A stretch of DNA of 64,000 nt from Styela clava (taxonomy: Eukaryota; Chordata; Ascidiacea; Stolidobranchia; Styelidae). Positions 22,361 through 33,137 of the stretch are shown piece by piece. A program made the translations under genes and the position numbers. Within the stretch, counting starts at the first letter, position 1. Every line of letters begins with the position of its first letter. The stretch lies in NCBI RefSeq assembly GCF_964204865.1, contig NC_135261.1, forward strand, positions 1,612,001 through 1,676,000, in the 5' to 3' direction. Under the pieces are notes generated by a model, which was not told the origin of the DNA, ran no database searches, and saw nothing but the letters and a program-made list of their open reading frames with translations.

Positions 22361-23056
22361 TCATAGGCTACCGCTACGTCTTGAGGTTGGTCCCACTGAA
22401 CGGGCAGCAGCCTTGGAGTAGAGGGGACGAGAGAGAGTAGTGATATCATTTGAGGAAGATATTACTCGCCTTTTATCTAGGTAAGCGTAGATAATCCCAT
22501 TCATTGTGCTCACTTTTTGTTTTCCGAAGGCTTCCTTGGCAGCGCTGAGTAGCTTGAGCCTGCTACGGGTCAAGGACTCAGTGATGGACAATCCGCTGCC
22601 TTTGAGTTCTTTTTTTCTACCATACACCATATTCTTCGTTGATCTTCTGACGAATTTGATGATGATGGGGTTCTTCGGAGATCTTGATTTTAATTTGTGA
22701 GTAATATCAATGTCAGTGTTCACAATAGGATGGTTGGGTTTAAGGCTGTCGTTGAGAGTTTTCACTACAAAGTCTTCGAACTTATGGTATTCAGTTTCTG
22801 GCACAGAACTACAGCCATGGAGAATCACACAGTTTCTTCGGCTGTATTGTTCTAAATCGTCCTGTTGCTTTTCACAAGTCTCCTGGATCTTGGAGGAGAT
22901 TTGAGCCACGTCATTCTGGAACTTAATGATGTCCTGGGACTGGTTGCCATGGTCTTTAGAGGCAGATAATAGAGTTGCAAGTGACATTAGCTCCTCTTGC
23001 TTGGCCTGGAGAGATGAGATAGCTGCCAGAATCTGGGTTTGGACTTCCTTGTTCAT
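22361..23056 (-). CDS. LINE D ORF1 protein (coiled coil, RRM-like, basic C-terminus)
   Basis: A 231-codon open frame from ATG 23056. Residues 1-80 form a glutamine- and lysine-rich coiled coil, ending DDLEQYSRRNCVILHG, the usual junction of LINE ORF1 coiled coil and RRM-like domain. Then follow ITHKLKSRSPKNPIIIKFVRR and a basic region that resembles the ORF1p C-terminal domain. Such proteins trimerise and bind element RNA. It precedes ORF2 by 180 bp in the same orientation. No break is seen in the frame. Confidence 0.85.
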   Translation of the reverse strand: MNKEVQTQILAAISSLQAKQEELMSLATLLSASKDHGNQSQDIIKFQNDVAQISSKIQETCEKQQDDLEQYSRRNCVILHGCSSVPETEYHKFEDFVVKTLNDSLKPNHPIVNTDIDITHKLKSRSPKNPIIIKFVRRSTKNMVYGRKKELKGSGLSITESLTRSRLKLLSAAKEAFGKQKVSTMNGIIYAYLDKRRVISSSNDITTLSRPLYSKAAARSVGPTSRRSGSL

Positions 23057-23385
23057 CTTGAAGTAACGTTAGTGCAGTAGTGTGATTGATTGCAAGGTGA
23101 AATTAGGTAGGTATGCAGATAGTATATCCAGTAAGATCCACGTACAATAATAGTACAGAAGGTAGTAGGCTATCGTACTTTCAGTCTAATCAAAGATTAC
23201 AATAACATCTGCAAACTTGGACAGCAAATAAGACAGTACCGGTAGGTTACCACGGTACCGGTATGGTGCTGTATGACACTGTCCAGCTGTCAGCAAAACC
23301 ACAGTTTATGAAGACTAACGGTACCGGTAGTTTTTGATTAAATATTTTTTATATGTATTCTTGAAAGTCGTGTAGCCATGTGATT

Positions 23386-23855
23386 TTACTTCATGTGGAA
23401 ATATTTTAATGCCCGTATACTTGATTGAGTTTTGTGTTCTTGCAGTGGAATATCTGGGCACAAAATAATTTCCACGCGCAGAAGATCGGGTGTAGTGTGT
23501 GTGTGTGTTTTAGACTGCTTAGTGAAATATTTATCGAATGCTTCGGGTAGGGATTTATTTTGGTGTTGATGCATTAGTTTTGCAATTTCAAAATTGAATA
23601 AGTCTGTTAATTTTAGAATGTTGAGTGACGAATAAAGATGATTAATATTAGTTCTAGGTGCTGCATTGCAAAGAGATCTAGCAATTCGGTTTTGTAAAAC
23701 ATTAATTTGTCTTAAATATTTTTGTGCAGCAGCTCCCCATGCTGCGATTCCATACTGGACATAAGATTGAAAAAGTGAAAAATACACAGAGCGCAAGGTA
23801 GATGTAGGCATGTATTGTTTGAGCTTGTAGGTGATACCAACTGCTCTGGTTATTC
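23386..23855 (-). pseudogene. LINE C, C-terminal reverse transcriptase fragment (5'-truncated)
   Basis: From the truncation point at 23855 the frame reads ITRAVGITYKLKQYMPTSTL, then VYFSLFQSYVQYGIAAWGAAAQ, NVLQNRIARSLCN and LKLTDLFNFEIAKLMHQHQNKSLPEAF. This is the region after the catalytic core in CR1/Jockey-like ORF2 and is similar to the C-terminus of LINE A. The element inserted on the opposite strand into LINE A. Its frame is disturbed after about 23490. Confidence 0.8.
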
Positions 23856-24424
23856 ATATAACTAACTTGGCTGCTAAGTTATCTGAGTCGGTGGGAATAC
23901 TGTACAAACTCAGGCATTTTATACCAATTTCAACTTTACGTATGGTTTACCACTCGTTATTCCAAGCCCATATTCAATACGGTATTTCTGCATGGGGCTC
24001 CGCTGATAAAACTCTTTTACGCAAAATTGAAATAATGCAGAATAGGGCCATTCGTGCTGTCTCTGGCAGTGGACCTTATGCCCAACTTGATCCAATCTAT
24101 TATAAACTTCGTATTATTAAAATGGTGGATATTTATAAATTAGAGATATTGAAATTGATGCACCAACATCACAACAAAAAACTCCCTGTTACATTCACTG
24201 ATTATTTCTTGAAACAAAGCAGAGTGCATTCTTATAGAACACGATCCTCTGCCAGTAGTTCCTATTATGTAACTCATTTTTCAACCAAACGTACTCAAAA
24301 TTCGATAAAATATACAGGCGTTAAATTATGGAATGCTGTATCCGATAACATTCGAATTATGAATTACAATTCATTCAAACAAGCTTTGAAAAAATTTTAC
24401 CTGGATTCCTATGTATCCTTTTAG
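23856..24424 (+). pseudogene. LINE A reverse transcriptase, C-terminal part
   Basis: Continues the frame broken at 16523: HITNLAAKLSESVGILYKLR, then ISTLRMVYHSLFQAHIQYGI, IEIMQNRAIRAVSG and VKLWNAVSDNIRIMN, ending YLDSYVSF at a stop codon. Joining it with 14985-16523 restores a continuous reverse transcriptase C-terminus. It is a pseudogene only because of the 7.3-kb insertion and the 5' truncation. Confidence 0.85.
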
Positions 24425-24558
24425 TCTGCTTCAATAAGTGGTATAGATCCCTTATAAGTATAGTAGTGTACCGTATACAACCCATGTCCCCCACCTTTTG
24501 TGTGGCTCGATTTTTCTATAACTGGTCATTCGGTCCAGGATCTCTATTTTACCTAAAC

Positions 24559-24927
24559 CAGTGTTTTTCAACCTTTTTCGAGCCAAGGCACACTTTTTTC
24601 AGTGAGAAAATCCCGCGGCACACAACCAGCTGAAAATATGGGGAAAAGACCTAATATTCACAATATAAGTGTTTTATTGTTAATATAAGATTTTTAAAAT
24701 TGAAGAAAGATGTTGAATAGGACATCTTGAATAGTAATCAAATAAAAACAAAGACAGAAAAAAATCGCCACCTAATGCTGCCACGATCTGATATAGAACA
24801 GTACTACATGATTACTCTGCCGGGCGCCACACCGCATAGACACACAACTTGGAGAATTTCCCACGGCACCCCTGACAATATTTAACGGCACACCGGTGTG
24901 CCGCGGCACCCCGGTTGAAAAACACTG
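24559..24927. mobile_element. hAT MITE, 369 bp, perfect 8-bp target duplication
   Basis: The terminal inverted repeat CAGTGTTTTTCAACC is perfect over 15 bp. Exact duplications ACCTAAAC flank it at 24551-24558 and 24928-24935. CGCGGCACxxC motifs lie inside both ends. There is no coding sequence. The termini resemble Charlie-type hAT families. Confidence 0.95.
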
Positions 24928-25687
24928 ACCTAAACGATCGTGACTTTTTTCACCTCCTAATGCCATTGGCATTGTCACCATTTTTCTTTATTGTCCTCAC
25001 AGAGCACGACCATTATCACTGAGTTTGCATCATTGCCCAAAGTACATGTGGAATGAACTTTTCCCATCAAAACTGTTTTTCCTGTCTGAATTGTACTTAT
25101 ATATTTATTTATTTATATATTGCCGTATCAGTACCGGTACTTAATCCAACCCGGCTTCCCCTGTTAAGGCCGGTATACACGACAGTGTGCAAACTCACCG
25201 CACCGTATTTTCTTTGTTTGTTTTATTCGTCTGCGGTGGTCTGCGCTCCGCTGCGCTGAGTTTATCTACGTTGGCGAACGCTCGAGTAGCGTTTTCTGAA
25301 CGCAGTTCGCCGTACTGACAGTCTTGCTCCGCTCGTCTTGGTGGTTTCCGAAGGGAAACTGGTTGTTTTTCATGTGATAAGTGAAAGTTTTGAACTTTTT
25401 TCCTGGTTTTCGAGTTGGCTTTTATAACTATAGGCTTCAGAGTGTAGAAGTTCAGAATTACTAGAGCGATTTGTATCATCTGTAGATAGTATTAGTACCT
25501 GCGGGTTCGGACATGGTACCGGTACCTATCCGCCCATGGTAATTAATTTTGTGCTGGGTAGTGTGTTCTTATGGTTTACCATAATCTGACAATATCGTTA
25601 GACTACCGGTATTCAAATCATGGAGCTTTCACCAATTTGGATTTTTTTCAGCAATTGAATAGGTGCGGTAGTCAGTTTTAATTTAAT

Positions 25688-27688
25688 ATGGAGGAAAAAC
25701 TCATTGCTCTAGTTGAGGAATATCCTTGCCTGTATAATACCACACAGGACTCGTACCGCCGAAAGGATTTCAAAGGCAATGCTTGGGCAGAGATAGCTCG
25801 AGAGATGGGTATGCCATGTAAGTAGTCTGATTAGTGTAGTTAATTTTTTTAGACTTGGCCTATGGCTTGTCAGGAACTAGTCCAATTTTGCAGCAAATGA
25901 ATTGTTTTATACTGCTGAAAATGATAGTAGCCTAATCGATGTAAATAAGCTAAATGATGACTAGATTACGAGGTATCGGTATTGGTTAATTTAGTTGAAT
26001 CGCCTTTAAAGAAAGTGCTATGTTTTGCTACAAAGAACTAGTTTCCTCTTCATATTCTGTAAAGGGCAAGAATGCGAGAATAAGTGGAAAAACCTTCGAG
26101 ATAAATATAGGAGGGAAAAGAAGAAAAGGGCAGAATTGAAATCTGGTGCGGCGGCAAGTCATCGGGTTGAGTGGAGCCTTATGAGATCCTTAGAGTTCCT
26201 TGAACCGTTTACAGCCATGAGGAGGTGGGTGTTTGAACAAGGAGCCTGCATTTTCTACATATTGTCAGTGTATCTTTTGATAATAAAGCTTTTACCAAGG
26301 AAAGGCTGTTAGTTTAGACCAGAATCGTGTTTTGTAGTTGACCAGGATATGCATAAAGGTAACTTTCAGGGTACCAACACTAAATAATGTACTATTCGAA
26401 GTTTATACAAAAATTTTATTTTTGAGTATGGTATCTTTATCAATTTCCAAATTAGATTTCATATTAAAAAATATGAGGCAAAGAATTAGGAAATGTAAAA
26501 AATTATAGTTGAAGATATTTCGAACAAAATTGATGTTGAATAGATTTGGACATTTTATACATATTTAACATCTGTGTTCTTTCTCATAGCTATGTTCAGA
26601 ATCCTAAACTTATTATACAGTATGTCTGTGTAATTTAGGCATCAGTACTTAGGTAGCTCAGAACATTCTTTTGTATAAAGTGACCAAAATTAGGCACTGT
26701 AATGTAAGTACAAGATAACGTCTTTCTGCACAAACATTTACAGTACAACATCAAACCTGCCAATGCCGGATACACCATCTTCGAGTGGTGTTGATGTTAC
26801 ATTGGAAGCGGTATCAGGTAAGCACCAAAATATGATTTTAAAATATTTTATAAATTTTAATTGTCAGACGTATAATACTGTATTATGAAATATCCTAATA
26901 TCATGCACTGTTGCAATAAATAAGTTGTATTCGCTTTTCTGAAAAAATGCTTTTGAATTCTATACTATTATATGATCGAATATGCCATTCTTTTTTTAGC
27001 AGATGAAACAGACCAATTTCAACCACCTGTGGCAAAAAAGCGTAAAAGCAGCCGGGATGACCTCAGTGCTGTGTTAGAAAAATTGCAGCAGTCATCAGGT
27101 AAGTCAAGTCGAGCAGTGATTCTTATAAAGTGAATCGCGGTTCATAACTTGGATGCCTGGAAACCATCTTGAGTCGCTATTTCAAAAAAATTGGCGCTCC
27201 CGTAGGATGTTAACGAAGATGGCGGACGCTTTGAACGTAGTGTGTGTATCAGGTTGGAACATAATTTTATTCCAATTTCCCTTATTTTAGTTCTGTTAAG
27301 AATTTGAATTCTAGCCAAGTGCCTTCTGTAGTATTTGTATCTGAAATTAGGGTTGAACCTTAACCTGGTACACATACTATGTTCCGATGTCTGGCATCTT
27401 GATTCACGTACTACAGACACCTACATTATTTTAGTTTAAATTGTTGACTTTCTCATTTGTGTAAATAATTTTTGGTGAAATATTTATGCTTCAGATCACT
27501 CAAAAAAATATCTACTTACTGGTACGTATCAAACCAAAATTATATATATATATAAATGTTTCTTGTTTTTAGAGAAAATACAGGAAGATCCTGATGAACT
27601 CTTCTTGTTGAGCATGGCTCACGAGGTTAAGACGATGAGTGTGGAAAAAAGATGGAGGTTCAAAGTTGGGAGTCACGAATCTCATTAA
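25688..27688 (+). CDS. MADF-BESS DNA-binding protein of the PIF element (five exons)
   Basis: Exons inferred from frame and splice signals: 25688-25817, 26065-26224, 26744-26817, 27000-27098 and 27573-27688, giving about 192 residues. All donors are GT (GTAAGT, GTGGGT, GTAAGC, GTAAGT) and all acceptors AG, with matching phases. The MADF domain spans exons 1-2 (MEEKLIALVEEYPCLYN, GNAWAEIAREMG, ECENKWKNLRDKYRRE). A basic stretch KKRKSSR in exon 4 looks like a nuclear signal. Exon 5 encodes a BESS motif, DPDELFLLSMAHEVKTM. In PIF elements such a protein partners the transposase in binding element DNA and nuclear import. No break is seen. Confidence 0.82.
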
Positions 27689-28113
27689 TGAAATTAAATA
27701 CTCTATTGAATAAACTATTGATATTACTTAAATATAAATTTTCCTGAATATTTTTTTTATTTTAAATCTTGCCAACTAGATATCATTGCTCAGTAGCTTT
27801 CGTACATCCCTGTAAGTGCTAACCCAATAGTGTACCTAAAATGTCAACCAGTCTGGTGATTTACCCTCGTAGTTGCTATTGATTTACCCTCGTAGTTGCT
27901 ATTATCTCCACTGCGGCAACAAGATGAAAGATTCCGCTAACCAAGTCGGAAGCAAAATTTTTTTATTCAGAAAAGGTGAAACGAAGCAATAAAACCAAAA
28001 AATAATAGGGGGGATAGTGCATTTAGATCATATTTCGACCACTCGAGAACACATATTTATCCTGCCATGGCAGTGCCCCTTTCTCACTAACAAAATATTC
28101 GCTGAATTGTTCT

Positions 28114-29543
28114 CTAACTTTTACTGCCTCCTTCGCACTCGGCCTCCCAATCTTCCTGATATTTAACATTGCTGAATTTTCTTCGGCCTTGCACTGCACC
28201 TTCACTGACCTCGTGATCTACGAAATCCGCCTCAAAATAATTAGAATCATATCTAAGAAAGTTGTGAAGGACTGTGCATGCTTTAATGATATGGTCTGTT
28301 CTGGCTGGTGATACGCATATAGGCCTGCGGAAAATTCTGAATCGAGATACCATAATGCCAAAGGCATTCTCCACAACCCTGCGAGCTCTCGAGAGGCGAT
28401 AGTTGAAAATACGGGACCTTCTTGATAATCCAGTACCTGGAAAAGGACGCATCAAATTGGTTTTTAAGGGAAAAGCCTCGTCACCAAGAAAAACGTGTGG
28501 TAGTGGCTCCATCATCCCTTCCAATATGGTGCTTTTTGGCAGTCTAATGAACCATCCAGGAGTTTTTTTCCAAAAAATGATGAAGCAAAAACATTCCCAT
28601 CACTCTGCCGTCCATACGCTCCAACATCCACGTAAATAAATCTGTACTTTGCGTCTGAAACTGCAAGCAGTACCAGACTGAAAGTTTTTTTATAGTTGAA
28701 AAATGATGAACCACTGTTTGCAGGAGCTTGTATGACAACATGTTTCCCATCAATACTTCCAACACAGTTTGGAAATTGCCATAATTGTTTAAAATCGTTT
28801 GCAATAATCTTCCACTGATTTTCACTTGGGACTGCCATGAACACAGGCTGCAGGGAATCCCATATTGCAGCGCAGGTTTCTGGAATAATTCGCGATATGG
28901 TCGTTTTATGAATCCTGTAAGAGAACCCGATGGTCTGATATGAATCCCCCGTCACCAAATATCTGAAAAATATATAATGTTGTATTTAGCGATAAACTAC
29001 CATATGTAGACTAACGTTAGGTACTGTTCATTTATATTTTAATCAATCAATCACGATTTCACTCATACTGTGGGTGAAAACCCTATTTCAAAATACCTCA
29101 AAGTGACTGCAAGTCGTTCCTCAGGCGGAATTGGTTCACGCATATTTGTAGTTTGTTTCACAATCTTGCTCTCTATCATATTCAAAAGACGGTCAAATGT
29201 AGATGGTGTCATGTGGAAGTACTGTTTAAAATAGGCTTCTCTTTCCATTCTCATCTCCCTAACCAATCTGTAGTATTCTCCTGAAATTAGAGGCAAAGAA
29301 GGTGAGTATAGGCTTCGTGAGACTGAGACGTATGCATTTAGTGTATTGTAAAAAAAAATTACCATGTTCCTTTCGTCTGCAAAGTATTGGGTGCATCCAC
29401 AATCTCTTGCCGACACAGCGCTCATCCTCTTGTAATCTAATACAGAGAACCACAAACAATAACTTCAGCTGATGTCGGTACAAGTACTGCTTGTAGCGCC
29501 GTGACCGAAAACGACTTATTCTTCTTCGCGATACGATACCCAT
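28114..29543 (-). pseudogene. PIF/Harbinger DDE transposase (three exons, one frameshift)
   Basis: Exons: 29543-29363 (MGIVSRRRISRFRSRRYKQY ... RRKEHG), 29280-29097 (GEYYRLVREMRMEREAYFKQ) and 28962-28114, with GT/AG introns in matching phases. The third exon has the DDE_Tnp_4 core: VGSIDGKHVVIQAP (first D), VDVGAYGRQSDGNVF (second D) and GDEAFPLKTNLMRP (DE segment), then RVVENAFGIMVSRFRIF. A one-base frame change near 28540, between LLDGSL and LPKSTILEGM, breaks the frame. It could be a real lesion or a sequence error. It faces the MADF gene tail to tail. Confidence 0.85.
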
Positions 29544-29914
29544 TTTAATAAAATTAATCTTGCAACGATCCCCAAAATATCCAAAACAGAAATAATACAA
29601 AAGACGAAGGACAAGTCCGTTTCCCGCCTGACCTCACGTCACAGTACACTGCGCAGAACTGTGGTTCCGTGCACACTGCACAGTGCGGAGAGTCGCTGTG
29701 CGGTGAGTTATACTACTGCCGTGTATACCGGCCTTCATGGTTGCTGGGAATTCCCCTTCAGTTGCTAAGTTTCTGCAGCGTCCTGCCAGTCAACAATTTC
29801 ATATTGTGATTGCGATCACCCGAGCATGACGCTGCGAGACTGACATACTGATTTATCGTAAACGCGTTTTTTCTGACTTCTACTCGACACGATGGATATT
29901 TGTTCCCATTTAAA

Positions 29915-30140
29915 CATTTCTCTCTCGATTCCATTCACATTTCTTTTTAAACCTTTCTCTTTTGACTTGCTCTCTCGATTCGATTTACGTTTTCTAAATT
30001 TCCCCTGAGCTAACTTAATTCTAGATTAATCATTTCTTCCTCGACTCTCTTGATTCCATTCATGCTTTTTATTTAAACTTTTCTCATTTGGCTTACTCTC
30101 TCGATTCGATTTACGTTTTCCAAATTTTTGCCCTGATCAT
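29915..30140. repeat. Tandem duplication, unit about 125 bp, in LINE 3' region
   Basis: CTCTCGATTCCATTCACATT ... GATTCGATTTACGTTTTCTAAATTT is followed by a diverged second copy (GACTCTCTTGATTCCATTCATG ... GATTCGATTTACGTTTTCCAAATTT). Confidence 0.8.
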
Positions 30141-30207
30141 ATATAACTCAACCTTAATCATTTGACGTTTTTTTGACGTCATTCAGCTTTAATGGTGTCG
30201 CTGACAC

Positions 30208-30344
30208 GATGACTTGATAGTCTTTCGCGGCTCCTCGTTAATTGCAGTCGAAACATTATGTGTCTGTTGTTTTCTTTTGCCTTGATTTACTATGCTTGTG
30301 TTGTTCATAATGTTTCTTGCACGACGAAAATAAATTATCTGAAT
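30208..30344 (+). mobile_element. LINE 3' terminus (tail family 2), probably of LINE A
   Basis: Contains GATGACTTGATAGTCTTTCG (stem GACT/AGTC) followed by CTTGCACGACGAAAATAAA at the junction with the old hAT transposase. The next bases (from about 30345) are hAT coding sequence on the minus strand. Confidence 0.7.
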
Positions 30345-31474
30345 CATATCTGGCGAAGGAGGTTAGAGCGCTTCGGCGAAACGGAAAAAAATGAAGAAAA
30401 CCCCGAAACATTTGCAAAAAATATACGGACGAGAGGGTATCAAGACACATATTTTTAATAACGAGGTTAAATTGGTGTGCATAACAATGTAAAAAATGCG
30501 CATGAGGAAAATCTTCTTTTATATAAACTTGAACACCATGTTTCGACCCACTCATGACTGCCGCGCCGTCATAAGTTTGAGCTATCAATTTTGACTTCGC
30601 GTTGTAAGGCTGTAACACTTCTTTCAGTACAGCCGATATCCCGCAAGCCGTGCGATCAACGATTGGTACAAAGCTGTGAAATCTCTCGGTAGGTTTACCA
30701 TCTTTCACAAACCGAAAAATCACAGCCAGTTGGGAAACGCACGTGATGTCAGTTGTCTCGTCAGACTGGATTGAAAGGAACTGGCAATTCTCAATTTCCA
30801 GAGCCAAATGTTGTAAATAAATTTTATACATTGAGTCGAGCAAATCATTTTGGATATCCTTAGATGTCCCTTTCGAAACAGTTGCGGCATCAAGATGATC
30901 TCTCAATACTGTATCTAGGGATGCGGTGTATTCCACCATATCCAAAAATACCCCTCTATTAGAAGAGCCAGCCCGTTCATCGTGCCCACGGAGGGACAGC
31001 TCGTGACAACCAATGAACTTCAAAACATCTATCAATCGACCGAGAACATTGGTTGTGCCGACGAATAGAAACCGCGCGTCCTTCATCCAACTGTGCTGCA
31101 ATATTAACATTTCCGAATGTTCGGTATTTTACTGCATTGTCCAGTTGCTCCATAGAAGATTGATGATCCCTGGCACGCTCGGAAAGATGTTTAAGATCTC
31201 TAAAACCAAATTTACACCAACGTGAGTCACGGGCGGTAGCAAAAAGTAGGCAATAAAAACAAAAAAGTGCATTTTTGTCCTCGCTGTAACACAACCATTC
31301 GTGTTTTTTATACCAAGTTTCTGCGCAGAATGTACGCCGACGCTTTCCTCCGTCATGGGATTGTTCCAGTGAACAATTTTTTGGTTGATAAGGCCCAAGA
31401 CGTTGTACCTCTAATTTTTGTTCCAGCGGCAGCTGCGAAAACGGAGTGCGAAGTAGTGCATCAACCTTATTCAT
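30345..31474 (-). pseudogene. TTF-type hAT transposase, N-terminal half
   Basis: From 31474 the frame reads MNKVDALLRTPFSQLPLEQK, then a TTF-type zinc finger (FCAETWYKKHEWLCY ... FCFYCLLFA). After a frameshift near 31075 it continues GRLIDVLKFIGCHELSLRGH, then FLSIQSDETTDITCVSQLAV (first catalytic Asp region), FVPIVDRTACGISAVLKEVL, AQTYDGAAVMSG and FLHCYAHQFNLVI. After another frameshift it ends SPKRSNLLRQI. At 30345 sequence switches to a LINE tail. The missing continuation is at 9718 downward. Upstream of the ATG the frame stays open as ..HFLALDLI, so the true start may be farther right. Confidence 0.85.
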
Positions 31475-31709
31475 TATGAGGTCTAAGGCTAAGAAATGCG
31501 AAGCCGGAAAGAAGTGAGGAGCTCAAAAGGAATGTGGAAAATCGAAAGCAAATGGACTAAAGGTCTCTAACTGATTCAAATAGCGAAACAAGCGACAAAA
31601 ACGAAGGCGAGGAAACTATCAACTCTTCAAGCAAACAACGAACGAGAAGGAATGCGTGAATATGTCAACACGTTGTTGTAAGAAACGTCGGCATTGTGTC
31701 GTCATAATT

Positions 31710-31880
31710 TCGGGGCTAGCCCCGATGATTTAGTAAAAGAAACAGAAAACAAACGAGACAAACGCGGCGAGTGGAAGATAAAAGAGCGAATACGATATAC
31801 AATAAGCAACCGGGGCAAAATCGGCGTCGCCCCGTCGACGTTCGGCGAAGGCTTTGCGAGCGAAAAATGAACCATGTCGG
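31710..31880. other. GC-richer segment of unknown origin
   Basis: Includes the palindrome CGGGGCTAGCCCCG near 31712 and CGGCGTCGCCCCGTCGACG near 31820. It might be part of a hAT terminus, but I found no partner inverted repeat. Confidence 0.3.
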
Positions 31881-31979
31881 GAGAATATGGCTAGTGTAGA
31901 CAGTCTGTGCAACCGATATTGAGGTATTTTTCGAATATTTTTTATTATACCGAAAAAACAACCGGGCAAAGTCAGAATG

Positions 31980-32337
31980 GGAAGAAGAATACGCATTTAC
32001 CAGAGAATAAACCTTTGTGCTCAATCTGCCATAAGCTACTAAGTCAGAATAAAGTCAGCAATGTTAAACGGAACCATGAAACGAGAATCATGAAAACTTC
32101 TTACGAGACTACCCTCGTAAATCAGCTATAAGGAAACACAAATTAATTGAGCTCAAATTGTGCATATATTTGAGCATAGATGCTTTGTTTATCTATTTAT
32201 TGTTATTAGACTCTAGTGTAAATTTCTTTTCTGTTCATGGTATTTTAATAATAATGAATTCACAAATTCTGCGGCTGTTTTAAAGTTCTGACTTGCAGTA
32301 TGCGGCTCTTATACTAAAAAAATTGTGCCCACCCCTG
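31980..32337 (+). mobile_element. Deleted ZBED-type hAT remnant (zinc finger plus right terminus)
   Basis: A reading frame LPENKPLCSICHKLLSQNKV ..NVKRNHETR matches the BED-like zinc finger of ZBED/GTF2IRD2-like hAT proteins. About 230 bp downstream is a hAT right terminus, GTGCCCACCCCTG ending at about 32337. The catalytic part is absent, so this is an internally deleted copy. The left terminus was not found. Confidence 0.5.
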
Positions 32338-32844
32338 CCATAGAGGGTAAATTATAAATTCCATCAAATAGCCTTCAGAAATTGGAAAGTAAATTTGGAG
32401 AATCAATTTTAGTGGATGATAAAACGTTCGAAATTATAGAAGGAATTAAGGTTTTCCACAAGAATGATTAAAAAATGTTTCCGATTGTCGCAGAAGATAT
32501 CCATCATCTGAATTCAGTTAAATGAACATGTGTTACTTATATCGCTGTATTTTTATTGCGGTACTGGGTGTCAGAGACATATAATTTTATAACGTTTCAT
32601 TCCAAGGTATCGCCTTAAACTTTTTAATAAGAGTCCCGCTGCTTATGAATGTTTGAGATCTCAGAAAGTACTTGTATTACCTTCCGAGCAAACCCTTTTG
32701 AAGGAGAGGAATGCCTCCAACTTATACTGTTGGAAATTGGAATTACCGCGAATATTATGGAAGAGATTCCACAAACTGTTATAACAGCATCTTGCGAACA
32801 CGAAAGAGTGGTGCTGATAATAATTGATGAGATGAAGATCAAGG

Positions 32845-33045
32845 GTACTGTAATGGACGCAGGTCGCATTTTGGTATTTCTTCTTTATCGCATTCGAGAG
32901 AGTGAGATTAGCTATGTCGCAATATGTGTTTACCTATCGGCCGACGACGACTCTTGCTCTGTAGTTAGTATATTGTATTGCTCTCTGCGTGCGTGAGCCA
33001 GACGAGCTGTGATGGCGCAATCTGCCGTTATCTGCTTCGCCGGTC
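32845..33045 (+). repeat. Dispersed repeat, copy 1 (pairs with 51735-51950)
   Basis: ACTGTAATGGACGCAG, GCATTTTxGTATTTC, GAGAGAGTGAGA, CGACGACGA, TGCGTGAG and ATGGCGCAAT occur in the same order and spacing at 51735-51950. The two copies are moderately diverged. No coding function is evident. Confidence 0.75.
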
Positions 33046-33137
33046 TTTTGGGGATTTAGAGGAGTGCATGTATTATGAATCGTTTCAGATTTCTGTTAGT
33101 TTATTATCCAGTAGGATATCATTATGTTAGTATATAG

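Larger units (their letters stand above)
17326..23340 (-). mobile_element. LINE D (CR1/Jockey-like with PHD finger), nearly full length
   Basis: Read right to left: a short 5' region, ORF1 (23056-22361), a 180-bp gap, ORF2 (22180-18989), a 1.6-kb 3' region, and an end at 17326 in GAGTCGAAATAAACTTATACTTATAC. The 3' terminal 450 bp match the inverted copy at 3755-4203. The 5' boundary (about 23100-23340) is approximate. It is inserted within the 3' untranslated region of LINE C. Few defects suggest a recent insertion. Confidence 0.75.
25166..29735. mobile_element. PIF/Harbinger DNA transposon with two genes
   Basis: The terminal inverted repeats read AAGGCCGGTATACACG at both ends (25166 onward and the reverse complement of the end at 29735). 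Inside are a plus-strand MADF-BESS gene and a minus-strand DDE transposase, converging in the middle: the two-gene plan of animal PIF/Harbinger elements. I could not see a clear 3-bp TWA target duplication. A 23-bp tandem duplication (GATTTACCCTCGTAGTTGCT...) lies at about 27860-27904 between the genes. Confidence 0.9.
14985..30344 (+). mobile_element. LINE A, 5'-truncated, interrupted by LINEs C and D, a MITE and a PIF element
   Basis: The coding blocks at 14985-16523 and 23856-24424 are one reverse transcriptase reading frame split by the minus-strand LINE insertion. The 3' untranslated part continues as 24425-24558, 24936-25165 and 29736-30344, interrupted by the MITE (24559-24927) and the PIF/Harbinger element (25166-29735). 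The tail at 30310-30344 (CTTGCACGACGAAAATAAA) resembles the tail of the related LINE C at 16524-16560, and both share a stem-loop, which supports assigning it to A. The 3' assignment is an inference. Confidence 0.65.
5766..31474 (-). mobile_element. Ancient TTF/ZMYM-type hAT element, host of a large nested insertion block
   Basis: The left terminus CAGTGGCGGCGCGTGG at 5766 has hAT form. The transposase gene runs right to left and is present as three collinear blocks: 30345-31474 (zinc finger and first RNase H part), 9472-9718 (PTRWNF region) and 6162-6856 (dimerisation region). Two insertions account for the gaps: a hAT at 6865-9463 and a composite block at about 9719-30344. I did not find a matching right terminus beyond 31474, so the right boundary given is only the end of recognisable coding sequence. 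Confidence 0.75.

Noticed and set aside
24425-25165. An RNA gene or promoter between LINE A and the PIF element
   Set aside because: After removing the MITE, the sequence fits LINE 3' untranslated DNA and shows no independent signal.
31474-31720. A plus-strand MRSKAKKCEAGKK frame as a second hAT N-terminus
   Set aside because: It is short, stops quickly, and lies on the opposite strand from the better-supported transposase extension.
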